Source: Pseudomonadota bacterium (GTDB taxonomy: Bacteria; Pseudomonadota; Alphaproteobacteria; Rhizobiales; Xanthobacteraceae). From it: 64,000 bases of DNA. The position numbers and the translations under genes were made by a program. The stretch is from NCBI GenBank assembly GCA_023451825.1, contig JAEXYA010000065.1:20391-84390 (forward strand), in the 5' to 3' direction. The notes beneath the pieces were generated by a model, which did not search any database, was not told the DNA's origin, and was given only the letters and a program-made list of their open reading frames with translations. Below are positions 1 through 9,489 of this stretch, in pieces (position 1 is the first letter of the stretch; each line of letters opens with the position of its first letter).

Positions 1-50
1 CCAAGCAGGGCAATAATCAAAATGATCAGAATAATCGTACCAATGGACAT
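1..50 (-). CDS. DUF3309 family small membrane protein (5' end only)
   Basis: Only the first 16 codons lie in the window; the rest continues beyond base 1. The visible N-terminus MSIGTIILIILIIALLG is a hydrophobic stretch matching the start of DUF3309 proteins, which are about 50 residues long with two membrane segments. An AGGAGA ribosome binding site sits 7 bases before the ATG. A perfect EcfG-type promoter lies just upstream (102-126), which fits the general-stress association of this family in rhizobia. Function is unknown. Confidence 0.7.
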   Translation of the reverse strand, partial: MSIGTIILIILIIALL

Positions 51-101
51 GTTTGTTTCTCCTCAGCCGTCGCCAGTTCGTCGTCAGTAGGTTGCGGTAA
101 A

Positions 102-126
102 AACGCGCAGGGTTCTGCAAGGTTCC
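102..126 (-). promoter_or_regulatory. EcfG-type general-stress promoter of the DUF3309 gene
   Basis: On the minus strand GGAAC (122-126) is followed after exactly 16 bases by CGTT (102-105). This matches the GGAAC-N16/17-CGTT signature of EcfG sigma factors of alphaproteobacteria. The gene start is about 50 bases downstream. Seen directly; sigma-factor assignment is from known consensus. Confidence 0.65.
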
Positions 127-201
127 GCTGATGAAACCGCCAAGGAGCTTTTCTGCAGTGACCCGCGTTGTAAGTTTGACGACCTAGAACAGGATGCTCG
201 G

Positions 202-510
202 ATGTCTGCGCCTCTCACCGTCTCCATTCCCCATTCCCTCGGCCGCGAAGAAGCGACGCGGCGACTCAAGAGCGGCCTCGCACGCGCGGCCACCAATGTG
301 CCGATGGTGAAAGTGGAGGACGAGCGCTGGGAGGGAGATCGACTGGCACTTCGCGTGCGCGCGATGGGGCAGGTGGCGTCGGGCCATGTGGATGTGCTCG
401 ACGACCGCGTCAATGTTGAAGTGACGCTGCCGTGGCTGCTGCAGCGTTTTGCCGAAGTCGCGCAAGCGACGATCAAGTCGCGTGGGAAATTGCTGCTTGA
501 GAAGAAATAA
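202..510 (+). CDS. Polyhydroxyalkanoic acid system family protein
   Basis: 102 residues. It has the IPHSLGREEA start and a C-terminal SRGKLLLEKK that I associate with the PHA granule-region family (PHA_gran_rgn type), a cytosolic protein of poorly defined role often found near PHA genes. No PHA synthase or phasin gene is adjacent here. No transmembrane segment or signal peptide is visible. A 10-bp hairpin lies 180 bases downstream. Assignment rests on N-terminal resemblance only. Confidence 0.6.
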   Translation: MSAPLTVSIPHSLGREEATRRLKSGLARAATNVPMVKVEDERWEGDRLALRVRAMGQVASGHVDVLDDRVNVEVTLPWLLQRFAEVAQATIKSRGKLLLEKK

Positions 511-687
511 GCTCACCGGAAAGCTGCGGGCGAATTTGAAATATTGCTTCGCAACATAAACATCCGCAGCGCCGCGTGTGACTTATCGTGGTTTGATCGG
601 TAACCTCTCGCAAACAATTTGATGAAAATCTGATCGCGTGCGGAGTAAGGGAACCGAACATCCTTTGAGTCGGCACGACATCCGCCA

Positions 688-716
688 GGCCGTCCGGCTT
701 AATCCCGGGCGGCCTT
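688..716. terminator. Hairpin between the PHA-system gene and treY
   Basis: A 10-bp stem (688-697 with 705-714, one G-U pair) and a 7-base loop. It is followed on the plus strand by TTGTCGG and a T-rich stretch. It lies between the end of the plus-strand gene and the end of the six-gene minus-strand glucan operon, so it may terminate both. The rest of 511-754 shows nothing else. Confidence 0.45.
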
Positions 717-754
717 GTCGGTTGCTGTTTACCGCAGCGCTCGAAGGGACGGGT

Positions 755-3517
755 TTACTGCAGCCGTGTTGACCGAATCTTCTTCGGCATAGCCTGCGCC
801 TTGATAATCGCGACTGGCAGTCGCGCCAGATGCTCTGCCGCGCGGATCTCGCTCAGATCATAGCCCGGTGCATGCACGGTGGCGTCGAGCTTCGATCCGT
901 CGAACCACGCCCGTCCGCCATCGGTGAATGCAGCCAAAGCGCGGCCGACAATGACGATGGCGGCGTCGCGCTGGTGGCGGCGCGCAAAGGCGATGATGTG
1001 TTCGGCGTGCGGCCCGGTGACCGTCAGCGGCTCATACTCGCCCTCCGTGAAGACGTCGGCCATCTCGCTCCGCAGCTTCAGCAATTCACGCGTCCAGGCG
1101 AACTTGACGTGGCTGTTGGTCCAGTTTTGTGTCAGCGCAGGCCAGTCCGGGGTCTTGATCTTCTCCAGCACGGCGACGCGCTCGGCGAAATCGATCGGGC
1201 GGCGATTGTCAGGATCCACCAGCGACGTGTCGAGGAATTCGGTGCCCTGATAGAAATCGGGCATGCCCGGAATCGTGGATTTCAGCGTGATCTGGCTGAG
1301 GGAATTGGCAGCGCCGATCAGCGCCATGCGTCGCGCGAAGGCGTCGATCTGATCGATGAAATCTTTCGATTGTGCGGGATCGAGGATGCGGGCGAGAAAT
1401 TCTTTCAGCCCGTCTTCATAAGCGGCGTGCGGATTGAGCCAACTTGTCTCTTCCTTGCCCTCGCGCGCGGCCTTCAATGCATAGGCCTGCATGCGTTCAA
1501 GGAAGGTCTCGTCGCGGGCATCCAGCTCCCAGGCGCCCACCAGTGCTTGATACAGCATATATTCGAATGGTGCCGAGGGCGCGCGCATCTCACCATCGGC
1601 GATGACGTGTCGGGCGTTCAAGACCTTCCAACGGCCGACAGCCGTGGCCCATTCGCCGGGCAGTTCGGCCAGAGCGAGCAGCCGTGTACGGGCATCCTCT
1701 CCGCGTTTGGTGTCATGCGTTGCGGTGGACGTCATGCCATGCGGGAATTCGCTGGCGCGCTGAACCATCAATTCGTGGAATCGCTTGACCGGCATCGCCT
1801 CGGCAGCCGGCTCGCCGCCAACTTCATTGAGCGCAAGCAGCTTGTGATAGCGGTAGAAGGCGGTGTCCTCGAGTGACTTCGCCATGGTCGGCCCGGTGAA
1901 CTGCTGCACCTTGAACGCAAAGCGACGGACGCGCGGCTTGCTATGCGCGGGGCGGCCGGGCTTGAGCAGGTCAAGCGTCAGTGCGTCGCGTAAAAAGTCG
2001 AACAGGCCTTCATCGGTGCCGAACCAGTCGGCGCGCGCTTTTTCGATGGTTTCCGAGATCAGCGCGCGATCAAGCGCGGACGGGCCGGCGGCGGTGAGAT
2101 AGGTGCGATAGACCGGGAAGTGCAGCACATAGAGTTCAAAGGCCTGACGCAGCGTGTCGGCAGAGAAATCGCGTGTAGAATAATGGCCGTTGGCGATGCG
2201 CGCGAGCAGGCGCGTCAAGACGGTGAATTCCGAGAGAAGAAGGGTCTCCAATACGCGGCGCTTGGCCTCGAAAAGCAATGGTTCGAATTTCGGTGAGGTG
2301 TTGCTGACCTGTCGCCACGTTTCGCCGAGCGGCTCCAGCCCTTTTTCCTCGACCAGGACCTGGGTGATGGCATTGAGCCATTCATAGCCGGTGGTGCCGT
2401 GCACGCCGGCAAATGGCACGAGCTTCTCGTCTTCGCCCAGAATCTTTTCGACGACGACGTAAAACGGTTTTGACGAGCCCTGCGCTTCACGGATCAACCG
2501 ACGCAGGCGCTGGAAATATTGCGAAGGATCGCGCAGGCCGTCGATGTGATCGAGCCGCAGGCCCTGCAGCTTGTCTTCGGTGATCAGGCGCTTCACCTGG
2601 GTGTGGATAGCTTCGAACGTCCCGCTGTCCTCGACACGCAGGCCGGCAAGCGTGTTGACGTCGAAGAAGCGGCGATAATTGATCTCGCTGGAGGCGAGGC
2701 GCCATTGGCCGAGCTTATAGTGCTGGCGCTCCAGTAGCATGTGCAGGGTCTGGATCTGCGCCGGACGATCCGGGCCCGCGCGATAGGCGTCGATGCCCTG
2801 GGCGATGACGTCGGCAGCGCCTTCAATAGCGGCCAGCTGTTGCTTGAAAGCTGGCGCCTCGCTGCGGTTTGGATGGCGCAGGCCCTTATGCTTGCCGGCA
2901 AGGGTCAGGATCGCGCGACCGGCAGCGCTGTCGCCGGCATTGGCCTCCTTGACGATGACGCGGAGCATCTCGCTATAACGCTCTGGCGCGATAGGCAGCC
3001 GGTGTTCATAGTACCAGGCGGAGAAGCTGCCTTCCTTGGCGTCGTATTTCAGCTCGATCTCGCCATTCTCCAGCGCCTGGCCATAGCTGGAGCCAATGAT
3101 CGGCAGCAGCAAGCCGCCACGCGCGCGATAGGGCAGGGTTTCCCAATCGATGTCGAAGGAGACCGCGTGCGGCGAGGCCTGGCCCCATTCTAGCACGTCG
3201 AGCCACCACGGATTGTCGGCATAATGCACGCCGACATGATTGGGAACGAAATCGAGAATGAGGCCGAGATCGTTCTTCGTCAGCGCCGCGCTCATGCGCT
3301 CGAAGCCGGCCTCGCCGCCGAGTTCGGGATTGAGCTTCGTGTGATCGACGATGTCATAGCCGTGGGTCGAGCCGGCGCGCGCTTTCATGAACGGCGAGGC
3401 ATAGACATGGCTGATGCCGATCGCCTTCAGATAGGGAGCGATCAGCGCGGCGGCGTCGAAGTCGAAATCTTTAGTCAGTTGCAGGCGATAGGTGGCGGTG
3501 GGGATGGCCGGCGGCAT
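755..3517 (-). CDS. treY: Malto-oligosyltrehalose synthase (maltooligosyl trehalose synthase)
   Basis: 920 residues, GH13 family. It isomerises the terminal alpha-1,4 bond of maltodextrins to alpha,alpha-1,1, making maltooligosyltrehalose for TreZ. The N-terminus TATYRLQLTKDF and ASPFMKARAGSTHGYD are typical TreY. DFVPNH, RLDHIDGL (nucleophile Asp), VVEKILGEDE (acid Glu) and TATHDTKRGEDAR are the GH13 active-site blocks. It is the last gene of the glgE-treS-glgB-glgX-treZ-treY run; its ATG follows the treZ stop directly, and the GGAGA ribosome site lies inside the treZ end. Cytosolic. Confidence 0.95.
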   Translation of the reverse strand: MPPAIPTATYRLQLTKDFDFDAAALIAPYLKAIGISHVYASPFMKARAGSTHGYDIVDHTKLNPELGGEAGFERMSAALTKNDLGLILDFVPNHVGVHYADNPWWLDVLEWGQASPHAVSFDIDWETLPYRARGGLLLPIIGSSYGQALENGEIELKYDAKEGSFSAWYYEHRLPIAPERYSEMLRVIVKEANAGDSAAGRAILTLAGKHKGLRHPNRSEAPAFKQQLAAIEGAADVIAQGIDAYRAGPDRPAQIQTLHMLLERQHYKLGQWRLASSEINYRRFFDVNTLAGLRVEDSGTFEAIHTQVKRLITEDKLQGLRLDHIDGLRDPSQYFQRLRRLIREAQGSSKPFYVVVEKILGEDEKLVPFAGVHGTTGYEWLNAITQVLVEEKGLEPLGETWRQVSNTSPKFEPLLFEAKRRVLETLLLSEFTVLTRLLARIANGHYSTRDFSADTLRQAFELYVLHFPVYRTYLTAAGPSALDRALISETIEKARADWFGTDEGLFDFLRDALTLDLLKPGRPAHSKPRVRRFAFKVQQFTGPTMAKSLEDTAFYRYHKLLALNEVGGEPAAEAMPVKRFHELMVQRASEFPHGMTSTATHDTKRGEDARTRLLALAELPGEWATAVGRWKVLNARHVIADGEMRAPSAPFEYMLYQALVGAWELDARDETFLERMQAYALKAAREGKEETSWLNPHAAYEDGLKEFLARILDPAQSKDFIDQIDAFARRMALIGAANSLSQITLKSTIPGMPDFYQGTEFLDTSLVDPDNRRPIDFAERVAVLEKIKTPDWPALTQNWTNSHVKFAWTRELLKLRSEMADVFTEGEYEPLTVTGPHAEHIIAFARRHQRDAAIVIVGRALAAFTDGGRAWFDGSKLDATVHAPGYDLSEIRAAEHLARLPVAIIKAQAMPKKIRSTRLQ

Positions 3518-5269
3518 TCACTTGTCTCCAATCCACCACTGGATCGCCCATGGTGCCAAAGCATCGCCTTGCCGGCCCCAGATCAACGTGCCGGTCGCCG
3601 TCGGTGCGGTGACTTGTTTGTCTGAAAGATTGGCGCGGAGCGTCAGACGTCGATCGTCGCTCATCATCCAGTCGGCGAGAACGAGGCCGTTGGTTTCCAC
3701 TACCTTGCCGAACCGCGCGCCGACGCTGCGTGGAACGATGTGCTGTTTGCGCATGCGGAGCAGGTCACGAACCATCGCCCAGCGCCGCTTACCGGTGCCA
3801 TCGCGGGCTTCCCAATCGATTTTCGCGGCTTCGAAGGTCGCGACATCCAGCGGATCGGGGATGTCGTCGCCGTATTTCTCATAGGCGCTCGCGAATTCCT
3901 TTTTGCGGCCGTTGCGCACCGCATCGGCGAGATCGCCATGGAAATCGCAGAAGAACGGGAAGGGCACTTGCGAGCCCCATTCCTCGCCCTGAAACAACAT
4001 CGGCACCATCGGCGCCAGCAGTGTGATCGCCAGCGCGGCTTCGATGGCCAGCGGATCTGCAATGGCCTCAAGGCGATCGCCCAGCGCGCGATTGCCGATC
4101 TGGTCGTGGTTCTGCAGAAAATTCACGAAAGCTGATGGTGCTAATTCGCCGCTCGGTTCGCCACGCTCTTCCCCGCCACGATGAGCGGAGGGCTGTCCTT
4201 GATAGGCAAAGCCGGAGCCCAGCGCCTGCACCACGTGGTCAATCGGCGTCGGGGCGTAATCGCTATAATAGCCCTTGTCTTCGCCGGTCAGCAGCACGTG
4301 CCAGGCATGGTGATAGTCATCGTTCCATTGCGCACGATATTTGCCGCGCGCCGGATTGGTGACGGGGTCGAGCAGCGTGGCGCGGTTATCGTCATTTTCC
4401 AGCACCAGATGAATCTGGCGACCGGTGTCCGCGGCGAGCTTACCGACTTCGCGGCTCAACTCATGCAGCATCGGAATCTCGCCGGGTTCGGTGATGGCGT
4501 GCACGGCGTCGAGCCGTAGGCCATCGAAGCGATAGTCGCGCAGCCACATCAGCGCATTCTCGATCGCATAGGCGCGCACCTGCGGCAGCCGATAGTCGAT
4601 CGCCGAGCCCCAAGGCGTTTCGGCGCCGCCGAAAAAAGTCGGCGCATAAAGACCGAGATAATTCCCCTCGGGACCGAAGTGGTTATAGACCACATCGAGA
4701 AACACGCTTAGCCCGCGTAGATGCGCTTCGTCGATCAACGCTTTCAGATCGTCCGGTCGGCCATAGACATGATCCGGTGCATACCACAGCACGCCGTCAT
4801 AGCCCCAATTGCGTGAGCCCGCGAAATCGGCGAGAGGCATCAGTTCGAGCGCGGTAATCCCTGTTTTGACGAGATGGTCGAGCTTCTCGATCATGGCGGC
4901 ATATGTGCCGTCGGCGGTGAACGTGCCGACATGGGTTTCGAGCAACACCGTCTCGTCCCATGGCCGGCCGCGCCAGTCGGCGGCCCGCCATTGATAGGCG
5001 GCATGGTCGATAATCTCGCTCGGACCATTGATGTCGTCGGGCTGGAAGGACGAACCGGGGTCCGGCACTTCGGTCTTGCCGTCGATGCGGAAACGATAGG
5101 TTGCGCCAGCCGTGAGGTCCGGGACATCCAGGCGATACCAGCCATCTTCCTCTGGCTCCATGGCATGCGGCCGATCGAGCATGAGTTCAACCTGTCCGGC
5201 TGCCGGAGCCCATAGGCGGAATGTGGCGCCCTTGTCGGTGAGGCGTGGCCCGAAACTGCGCCCGCTCAT
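3518..5269 (-). CDS. treZ: Malto-oligosyltrehalose trehalohydrolase
   Basis: 583 residues, GH13. It releases trehalose from maltooligosyltrehalose made by TreY. An N-terminal early-set/CBM48-like domain (about 1-90, with FRLWAPAAGQVEL) precedes the catalytic barrel, which carries DVVYNHFGPEG, LRLDAVHAI (nucleophile), VLENDDN and FLQNHDQIGNRALG. Its ATG overlaps the glgX stop by four bases (ATGA), implying translational coupling, and treY follows without a gap. The TreY-TreZ pair converts glycogen-like glucan debranched by GlgX into trehalose. Confidence 0.95.
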   Translation of the reverse strand: MSGRSFGPRLTDKGATFRLWAPAAGQVELMLDRPHAMEPEEDGWYRLDVPDLTAGATYRFRIDGKTEVPDPGSSFQPDDINGPSEIIDHAAYQWRAADWRGRPWDETVLLETHVGTFTADGTYAAMIEKLDHLVKTGITALELMPLADFAGSRNWGYDGVLWYAPDHVYGRPDDLKALIDEAHLRGLSVFLDVVYNHFGPEGNYLGLYAPTFFGGAETPWGSAIDYRLPQVRAYAIENALMWLRDYRFDGLRLDAVHAITEPGEIPMLHELSREVGKLAADTGRQIHLVLENDDNRATLLDPVTNPARGKYRAQWNDDYHHAWHVLLTGEDKGYYSDYAPTPIDHVVQALGSGFAYQGQPSAHRGGEERGEPSGELAPSAFVNFLQNHDQIGNRALGDRLEAIADPLAIEAALAITLLAPMVPMLFQGEEWGSQVPFPFFCDFHGDLADAVRNGRKKEFASAYEKYGDDIPDPLDVATFEAAKIDWEARDGTGKRRWAMVRDLLRMRKQHIVPRSVGARFGKVVETNGLVLADWMMSDDRRLTLRANLSDKQVTAPTATGTLIWGRQGDALAPWAIQWWIGDK

Positions 5270-7344
5270 GCCGGTGTCCCCGCAAACGCAAGGACGGAGC
5301 GCGGCGGCGCGTCCACGTCTGAGCCCGGAGGCAGGATGGCAATGGACAGATTTTCGTCGGCAGTGTTCAGCACTTGGCGCCAGCTCTTGAATTCGGTGAG
5401 TTTCGGCAACTTGAAGGGGATGCCCTCAGGCGCCGCGTTCAGGACGATGAACAACGGATTGCCGCCCTTTTCGTTCGAACTGAGCACGTAAGAGAGAAAA
5501 CGCCCGTCCGGAAACGCCCAGTCGGCCTCGGTCATCTCTTCGGCCGAAGGGGTCAGCCAGAGCACGCCGTAGGATCCGTCGGCGCGGCGGCCGTCGAGCC
5601 ATCTTTGCGCAGTGATCTGCGGGAAGCGCTGGCGCAGCTGCGCCATGTGGCCGATGAAATCGGTGAGGTCGTCGTCCTTGTTGCCGAGGCCGTCCCAGTT
5701 CACCCAGCCGATCTCATTGTCCTGGCAGTAAGCGTTGTTATTGCCACCCTGGCTGTTGCCGACCTCGTCGCCGGCCAAGAGCAGCGGCACGCCCTGGGCG
5801 AGATAGAGGCAGGCGAGCTGGTTCTTGCGCAGCTGGCGGCGCAGGGCGTTGATGGCGGGATCGTCGGTCGGGCCTTCGACGCCGAAATTGTTGCTGTGAT
5901 TGTCGCTGGAGCCGTCGCGATTGTCCTCGCCGTTGGCCTCGTTGTGCTTCTCGTTATAGGCAAACAGGTCGGCCAGCGGAAAGCCGTCATGGACCGTGAC
6001 GTGGTTGATGCCCGCACGCTGCTTGCGGCCGTCATGGTTGAACACGTCGGAGGAGCCGGTCATGCGGCTCGAGACTTCTCCGATCAGCGAGCCTTCGCCG
6101 GCCCAATACCGGCGCATGGCGCTGCGATATTTGTCGTTCCATTCCGACCATTGCGACGGATAGGCGCCGACCTGATAGCCGCCCATGCCAAGATCCCAGG
6201 GCTCGGCGATCATCTTGGCGTTGGCGAGCACCGGGTCCTGCCGGATTGCTGTGAGGAAGCCGCTGTTACGATCGAAGCCGTTCGGACCACGCGCCAGTTC
6301 GGTGGCAAGGTCGAAGCGGAAGCCATCGACATGGCAGACCTCGACCCAGTAGCGCAGCGAGTCCATCACCATCTGCAGCACACGCGGATGGGTGAGGTTC
6401 AGCGACGAGCCGCAGCCGGTGAAGTCGTCGTAATAGCGTTTATTGTCCGGCATCAGCCAGTAATAGGAGGCGTTGTCGATGCCGCGGAACGAGAGCGTCG
6501 GGCCGAGATGATTGCCTTCGGCGGTGTGGTTATAGACCACGTCGAGAATCACCTCGATGCCGGCATCATGCAGCCGCGCCACGGTGGTGCGGAACGCATC
6601 GAGCGGATTGTCGGCACCATAGCGCGCTTCCGGCGCGAAGAAGCTGAGCGTGTTGTAGCCCCAGTAATTGACCAGCTTCATCTCGACGAGACGACGATCA
6701 TCCACGAAGGCATGGACCGGTAGAAGTTCGATGGAGGTGACGCCGAGCCGTTTGAGATGGTCAATCATCGACGGTGCAGCGAGGCCGCGATAGGTGCCGC
6801 GTAGCCCCGCCGGCACATCCTTGCGGCCCATGGTCAGGCCTTTGACATGGGCCTCGTAGAAGATCGTGTCTTCCCACGGAATGCTCGGTCGGGCTTCGCG
6901 ACGGCCCCAATTGAAGCTTTCGTCGACCACCACGGCCTTGGGCATGCCGCGCGCATTGTCGCGGCGGTCGAAGGAAAGGTCTTCGCGGGACGAGCCGGTG
7001 CGGTAGCCGAAATGCGCATCGCTCCAGACCAGCCGGCCTGCGAGCTTCTTTGCATAGGGATCGACCAGCAGCTTGTGCGGATTGAAGCGATGGCCATGCT
7101 CGGGCTCATACGGCCCGTGAACCCGATAACCATAGAGTTGGCCCGGCGAGACGTCGTTGAGATAGCCGTGAAAGACGTGCTCGTTATATTCGGGCAGCTC
7201 GATGCGTTCGAGTTCACGGCGGCCCTGGCCGTCGAACAGGCATAGCTCGACCTTCCTGGCGTTGGCCGAGAACAGGGCAAAGTTGGTCCCCCGCCCGTCC
7301 CAACTGGCACCGAGGCGGGCGGGCGTTCCGGCTGACAGGCGCAT
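5266..7344 (-). CDS. glgX: Glycogen debranching enzyme GlgX
   Basis: 692 residues, GH13 isoamylase type. It hydrolyses alpha-1,6 branches of limit dextrin. An N-terminal CBM48 (WDGRGTNFALFSANA) is followed by DVVYNHTAEGNHLGP, FRFDLATELARG (nucleophile Asp), MIAEPWDLG (acid Glu) and VTVHDGFPLADL. GDEVGNSQGGNNNAYCQDN is characteristic of GlgX. It overlaps treZ by four bases and lies three bases after glgB, so branching and debranching enzymes are co-expressed. The debranched chains would feed TreY. Confidence 0.95.
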   Translation of the reverse strand: MRLSAGTPARLGASWDGRGTNFALFSANARKVELCLFDGQGRRELERIELPEYNEHVFHGYLNDVSPGQLYGYRVHGPYEPEHGHRFNPHKLLVDPYAKKLAGRLVWSDAHFGYRTGSSREDLSFDRRDNARGMPKAVVVDESFNWGRREARPSIPWEDTIFYEAHVKGLTMGRKDVPAGLRGTYRGLAAPSMIDHLKRLGVTSIELLPVHAFVDDRRLVEMKLVNYWGYNTLSFFAPEARYGADNPLDAFRTTVARLHDAGIEVILDVVYNHTAEGNHLGPTLSFRGIDNASYYWLMPDNKRYYDDFTGCGSSLNLTHPRVLQMVMDSLRYWVEVCHVDGFRFDLATELARGPNGFDRNSGFLTAIRQDPVLANAKMIAEPWDLGMGGYQVGAYPSQWSEWNDKYRSAMRRYWAGEGSLIGEVSSRMTGSSDVFNHDGRKQRAGINHVTVHDGFPLADLFAYNEKHNEANGEDNRDGSSDNHSNNFGVEGPTDDPAINALRRQLRKNQLACLYLAQGVPLLLAGDEVGNSQGGNNNAYCQDNEIGWVNWDGLGNKDDDLTDFIGHMAQLRQRFPQITAQRWLDGRRADGSYGVLWLTPSAEEMTEADWAFPDGRFLSYVLSSNEKGGNPLFIVLNAAPEGIPFKLPKLTEFKSWRQVLNTADENLSIAILPPGSDVDAPPRSVLAFAGTPA

Positions 7345-7347
7345 CGA

Positions 7348-9489
7348 TCAGGCTTCCGGTACGAGAAAGATCGCAGCAAGCGGCGGCAGTGTGAGGCTGA
7401 GCTCGGGTACCAGTCCAGTGGCTGTCACCTCGCCGGAGTTGCCCACATTGCTGCCGCCGTAAAGCGCAGCATCCGAATTCAACGCCTCGCGCCATTTCCC
7501 GGTAAAGGGCACGCGGACGCGATAGTTATGATAGACATTGGGCGAGAAGTTCACGACGACCAGGCACTGCGATCGTGGCGTGTTGCCCTTACGCAGCCAG
7601 GCGAAGACATTGTTGCCGGCGTCGTCCGTCACCATCCATTCGAAGCCGGCCGGATCGCAATCGAGTTCGTGCAGCGCCGGCGTGTCGCGATAGAGCGTGT
7701 TGAGATCGCGGATCAGCGAATGGATGCCGGCATGCTTGTACTGCTCCAGCAGATGCCAGTCCAGCGAATGATCGTGATTCCACTCGCGCTCCTGGGCGAA
7801 TTCGCAGCCCATGAACATCAGCTTCTTGCCGGGATGGCCGAACATGAAGGAATAATAGGCGCGCAGATTGGCGAAGCGCTGCCAGTCGTCGCCAGGCATG
7901 CGACCGAGGATCGAGCGTTTGCCATGGACGACTTCGTCGTGCGACAGCGGCAGGATGAAGTTTTCCGAGAACGCATATTGCAGCCCGAACAGGATGTCGT
8001 TGTGCTGGTGCTGGCGATAGATCGGATCCTTGCTGATGTAATTCAGCGTGTCATGCATCCAGCCCATGTTCCACTTGTAGCCGAAGCCGAGCCCGCCGAA
8101 TTCGACGGGGCGCGACACCTGCGGCCATGAGGTGGATTCCTCGGCGGCCGTCGTGGCATTGGGGAATTTGCCGAATACTTCGCGATTGAAGCGGCGCAGG
8201 AATTCGATCGCCTCGATATTCTCGCGGCCGCCATATTTATTGGGAATCCAGGCGCCTTCCGCGCGGCTGTAGTCGAGATAGAGCATTGAGGCGACGGCAT
8301 CGACGCGCAACCCGTCAATATTGTAGCGGTCCATCCAGAACAGCGCGTTGGACACGAGGAAATTGACGATTTCCGTGCGGCCGTAATTGTAGATCAGCGT
8401 ACCCCAATCCATGTGCCGACCCTGCAGCGGGTTGGCGTGTTCATACAGCGCGGTGCCGTCGAACTGGCCGAGCCCATGCGGATCGTCTGGGAAATGGCCG
8501 GGCACCCAGTCGAGCAGCACAGCGAGGCCCTCGGCATGACAGGCATCGATCAGCGCCGCGAAATCCTCCGGCGAGCCGAAGCGGCTGGTCGGCGCATACA
8601 TGCCGGTGGGCTGATAGCCCCATGAGCCGTCGAACGGATGCTCATTAACGGGCAGGAATTCCACATGGGTGAAGCCGAGATCCTTGGCATATTTCGGCAG
8701 CGTTTCGGCAAGATCGCGATAGCTCAGCCATTCATTGTCGCCCTTGCGACGCCATGAGCCGAGATGCACCTCATAGATCGACATCGGCTTGCCCAGGGCA
8801 TTGATGCCGTCGGGCGCCGAGCGCGGATGTGGGATCTTCGTTTCATCTAGCACGATGGATGCGGTGGACGGCCGGACTTCGGCCGAGAAGGCGAACGGGT
8901 CGGATTTGAGCGGCACCTGGCCATGCGGGCCGATGATGTCGAACTTGTAGTGATTGCCGGCGGTGGCACCGGGGACGAACAGCTCCCAATAACCCACACC
9001 GCGCACGCGCATCGGATGTCGCCGCGAATCCCAGAAATTGAAATCGCCGACCACGCTGACGCGTTTGGCGCTTGGCGCCAGCACCACAAAAGCGACACCG
9101 GCAATGCCGTCGATCACACGTGGATGCGCGCCCAGCTTGTCATAGATGCGCTGGTCGGTGCCTTCACCCAGCAAATAGAGATCGAAATCCGTCAGCAGCG
9201 GCGGGAAGCGATAGGGGTCTTCGAGGTCGACGACATTATCGCCGAATTTTGCGCGCAGCTGATATTTGGTCGAGCCATTGGCCAGCGGGCCGACGAACAG
9301 GCCGGATTGATGCACGCGTTCCAGCGGCGTCGTCGCGCCGTGATCGTCGATGGCGTCCACTTTGACGGCGTCGGGCAGGAAGGCGCGCACCACCGTGCGA
9401 TCGTTCTCCTTGTGCGGCCCGAGATAGTGGAACGGGTCGGAGTGACGGCCTTCGATGATGGCGTAAGCTTCAGCGGGAAGATTGGTCAT
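7348..9489 (-). CDS. glgB: 1,4-alpha-glucan branching enzyme
   Basis: 713 residues from the ATG giving [20 protein letters not shown]; the open frame runs further upstream into treS, but this ATG overlaps the treS stop by four bases (ATGA) and fits the family start. Two N-terminal beta domains are followed by the GH13 barrel with [26 protein letters not shown] (nucleophile), AEESTSWP (acid) and [12 protein letters not shown]. It introduces alpha-1,6 branches into chains made by GlgE. No glgA or glgC is in the window, so here it is tied to the GlgE route. Confidence 0.95.
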   Translation of the reverse strand: MTNLPAEAYAIIEGRHSDPFHYLGPHKENDRTVVRAFLPDAVKVDAIDDHGATTPLERVHQSGLFVGPLANGSTKYQLRAKFGDNVVDLEDPYRFPPLLTDFDLYLLGEGTDQRIYDKLGAHPRVIDGIAGVAFVVLAPSAKRVSVVGDFNFWDSRRHPMRVRGVGYWELFVPGATAGNHYKFDIIGPHGQVPLKSDPFAFSAEVRPSTASIVLDETKIPHPRSAPDGINALGKPMSIYEVHLGSWRRKGDNEWLSYRDLAETLPKYAKDLGFTHVEFLPVNEHPFDGSWGYQPTGMYAPTSRFGSPEDFAALIDACHAEGLAVLLDWVPGHFPDDPHGLGQFDGTALYEHANPLQGRHMDWGTLIYNYGRTEIVNFLVSNALFWMDRYNIDGLRVDAVASMLYLDYSRAEGAWIPNKYGGRENIEAIEFLRRFNREVFGKFPNATTAAEESTSWPQVSRPVEFGGLGFGYKWNMGWMHDTLNYISKDPIYRQHQHNDILFGLQYAFSENFILPLSHDEVVHGKRSILGRMPGDDWQRFANLRAYYSFMFGHPGKKLMFMGCEFAQEREWNHDHSLDWHLLEQYKHAGIHSLIRDLNTLYRDTPALHELDCDPAGFEWMVTDDAGNNVFAWLRKGNTPRSQCLVVVNFSPNVYHNYRVRVPFTGKWREALNSDAALYGGSNVGNSGEVTATGLVPELSLTLPPLAAIFLVPEA

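Noticed and set aside
473..676. 67-codon minus-strand frame after the PHA-system gene
   Set aside because: No ribosome site, overlaps the 3' end of a better-supported gene, no family resemblance.
5374..6723. Long open frame (449 codons) antisense to glgX
   Set aside because: Lies wholly opposite a well-supported GH13 gene; codon-biased GC-rich genes often leave an open antisense frame. No ribosome site or family motif.
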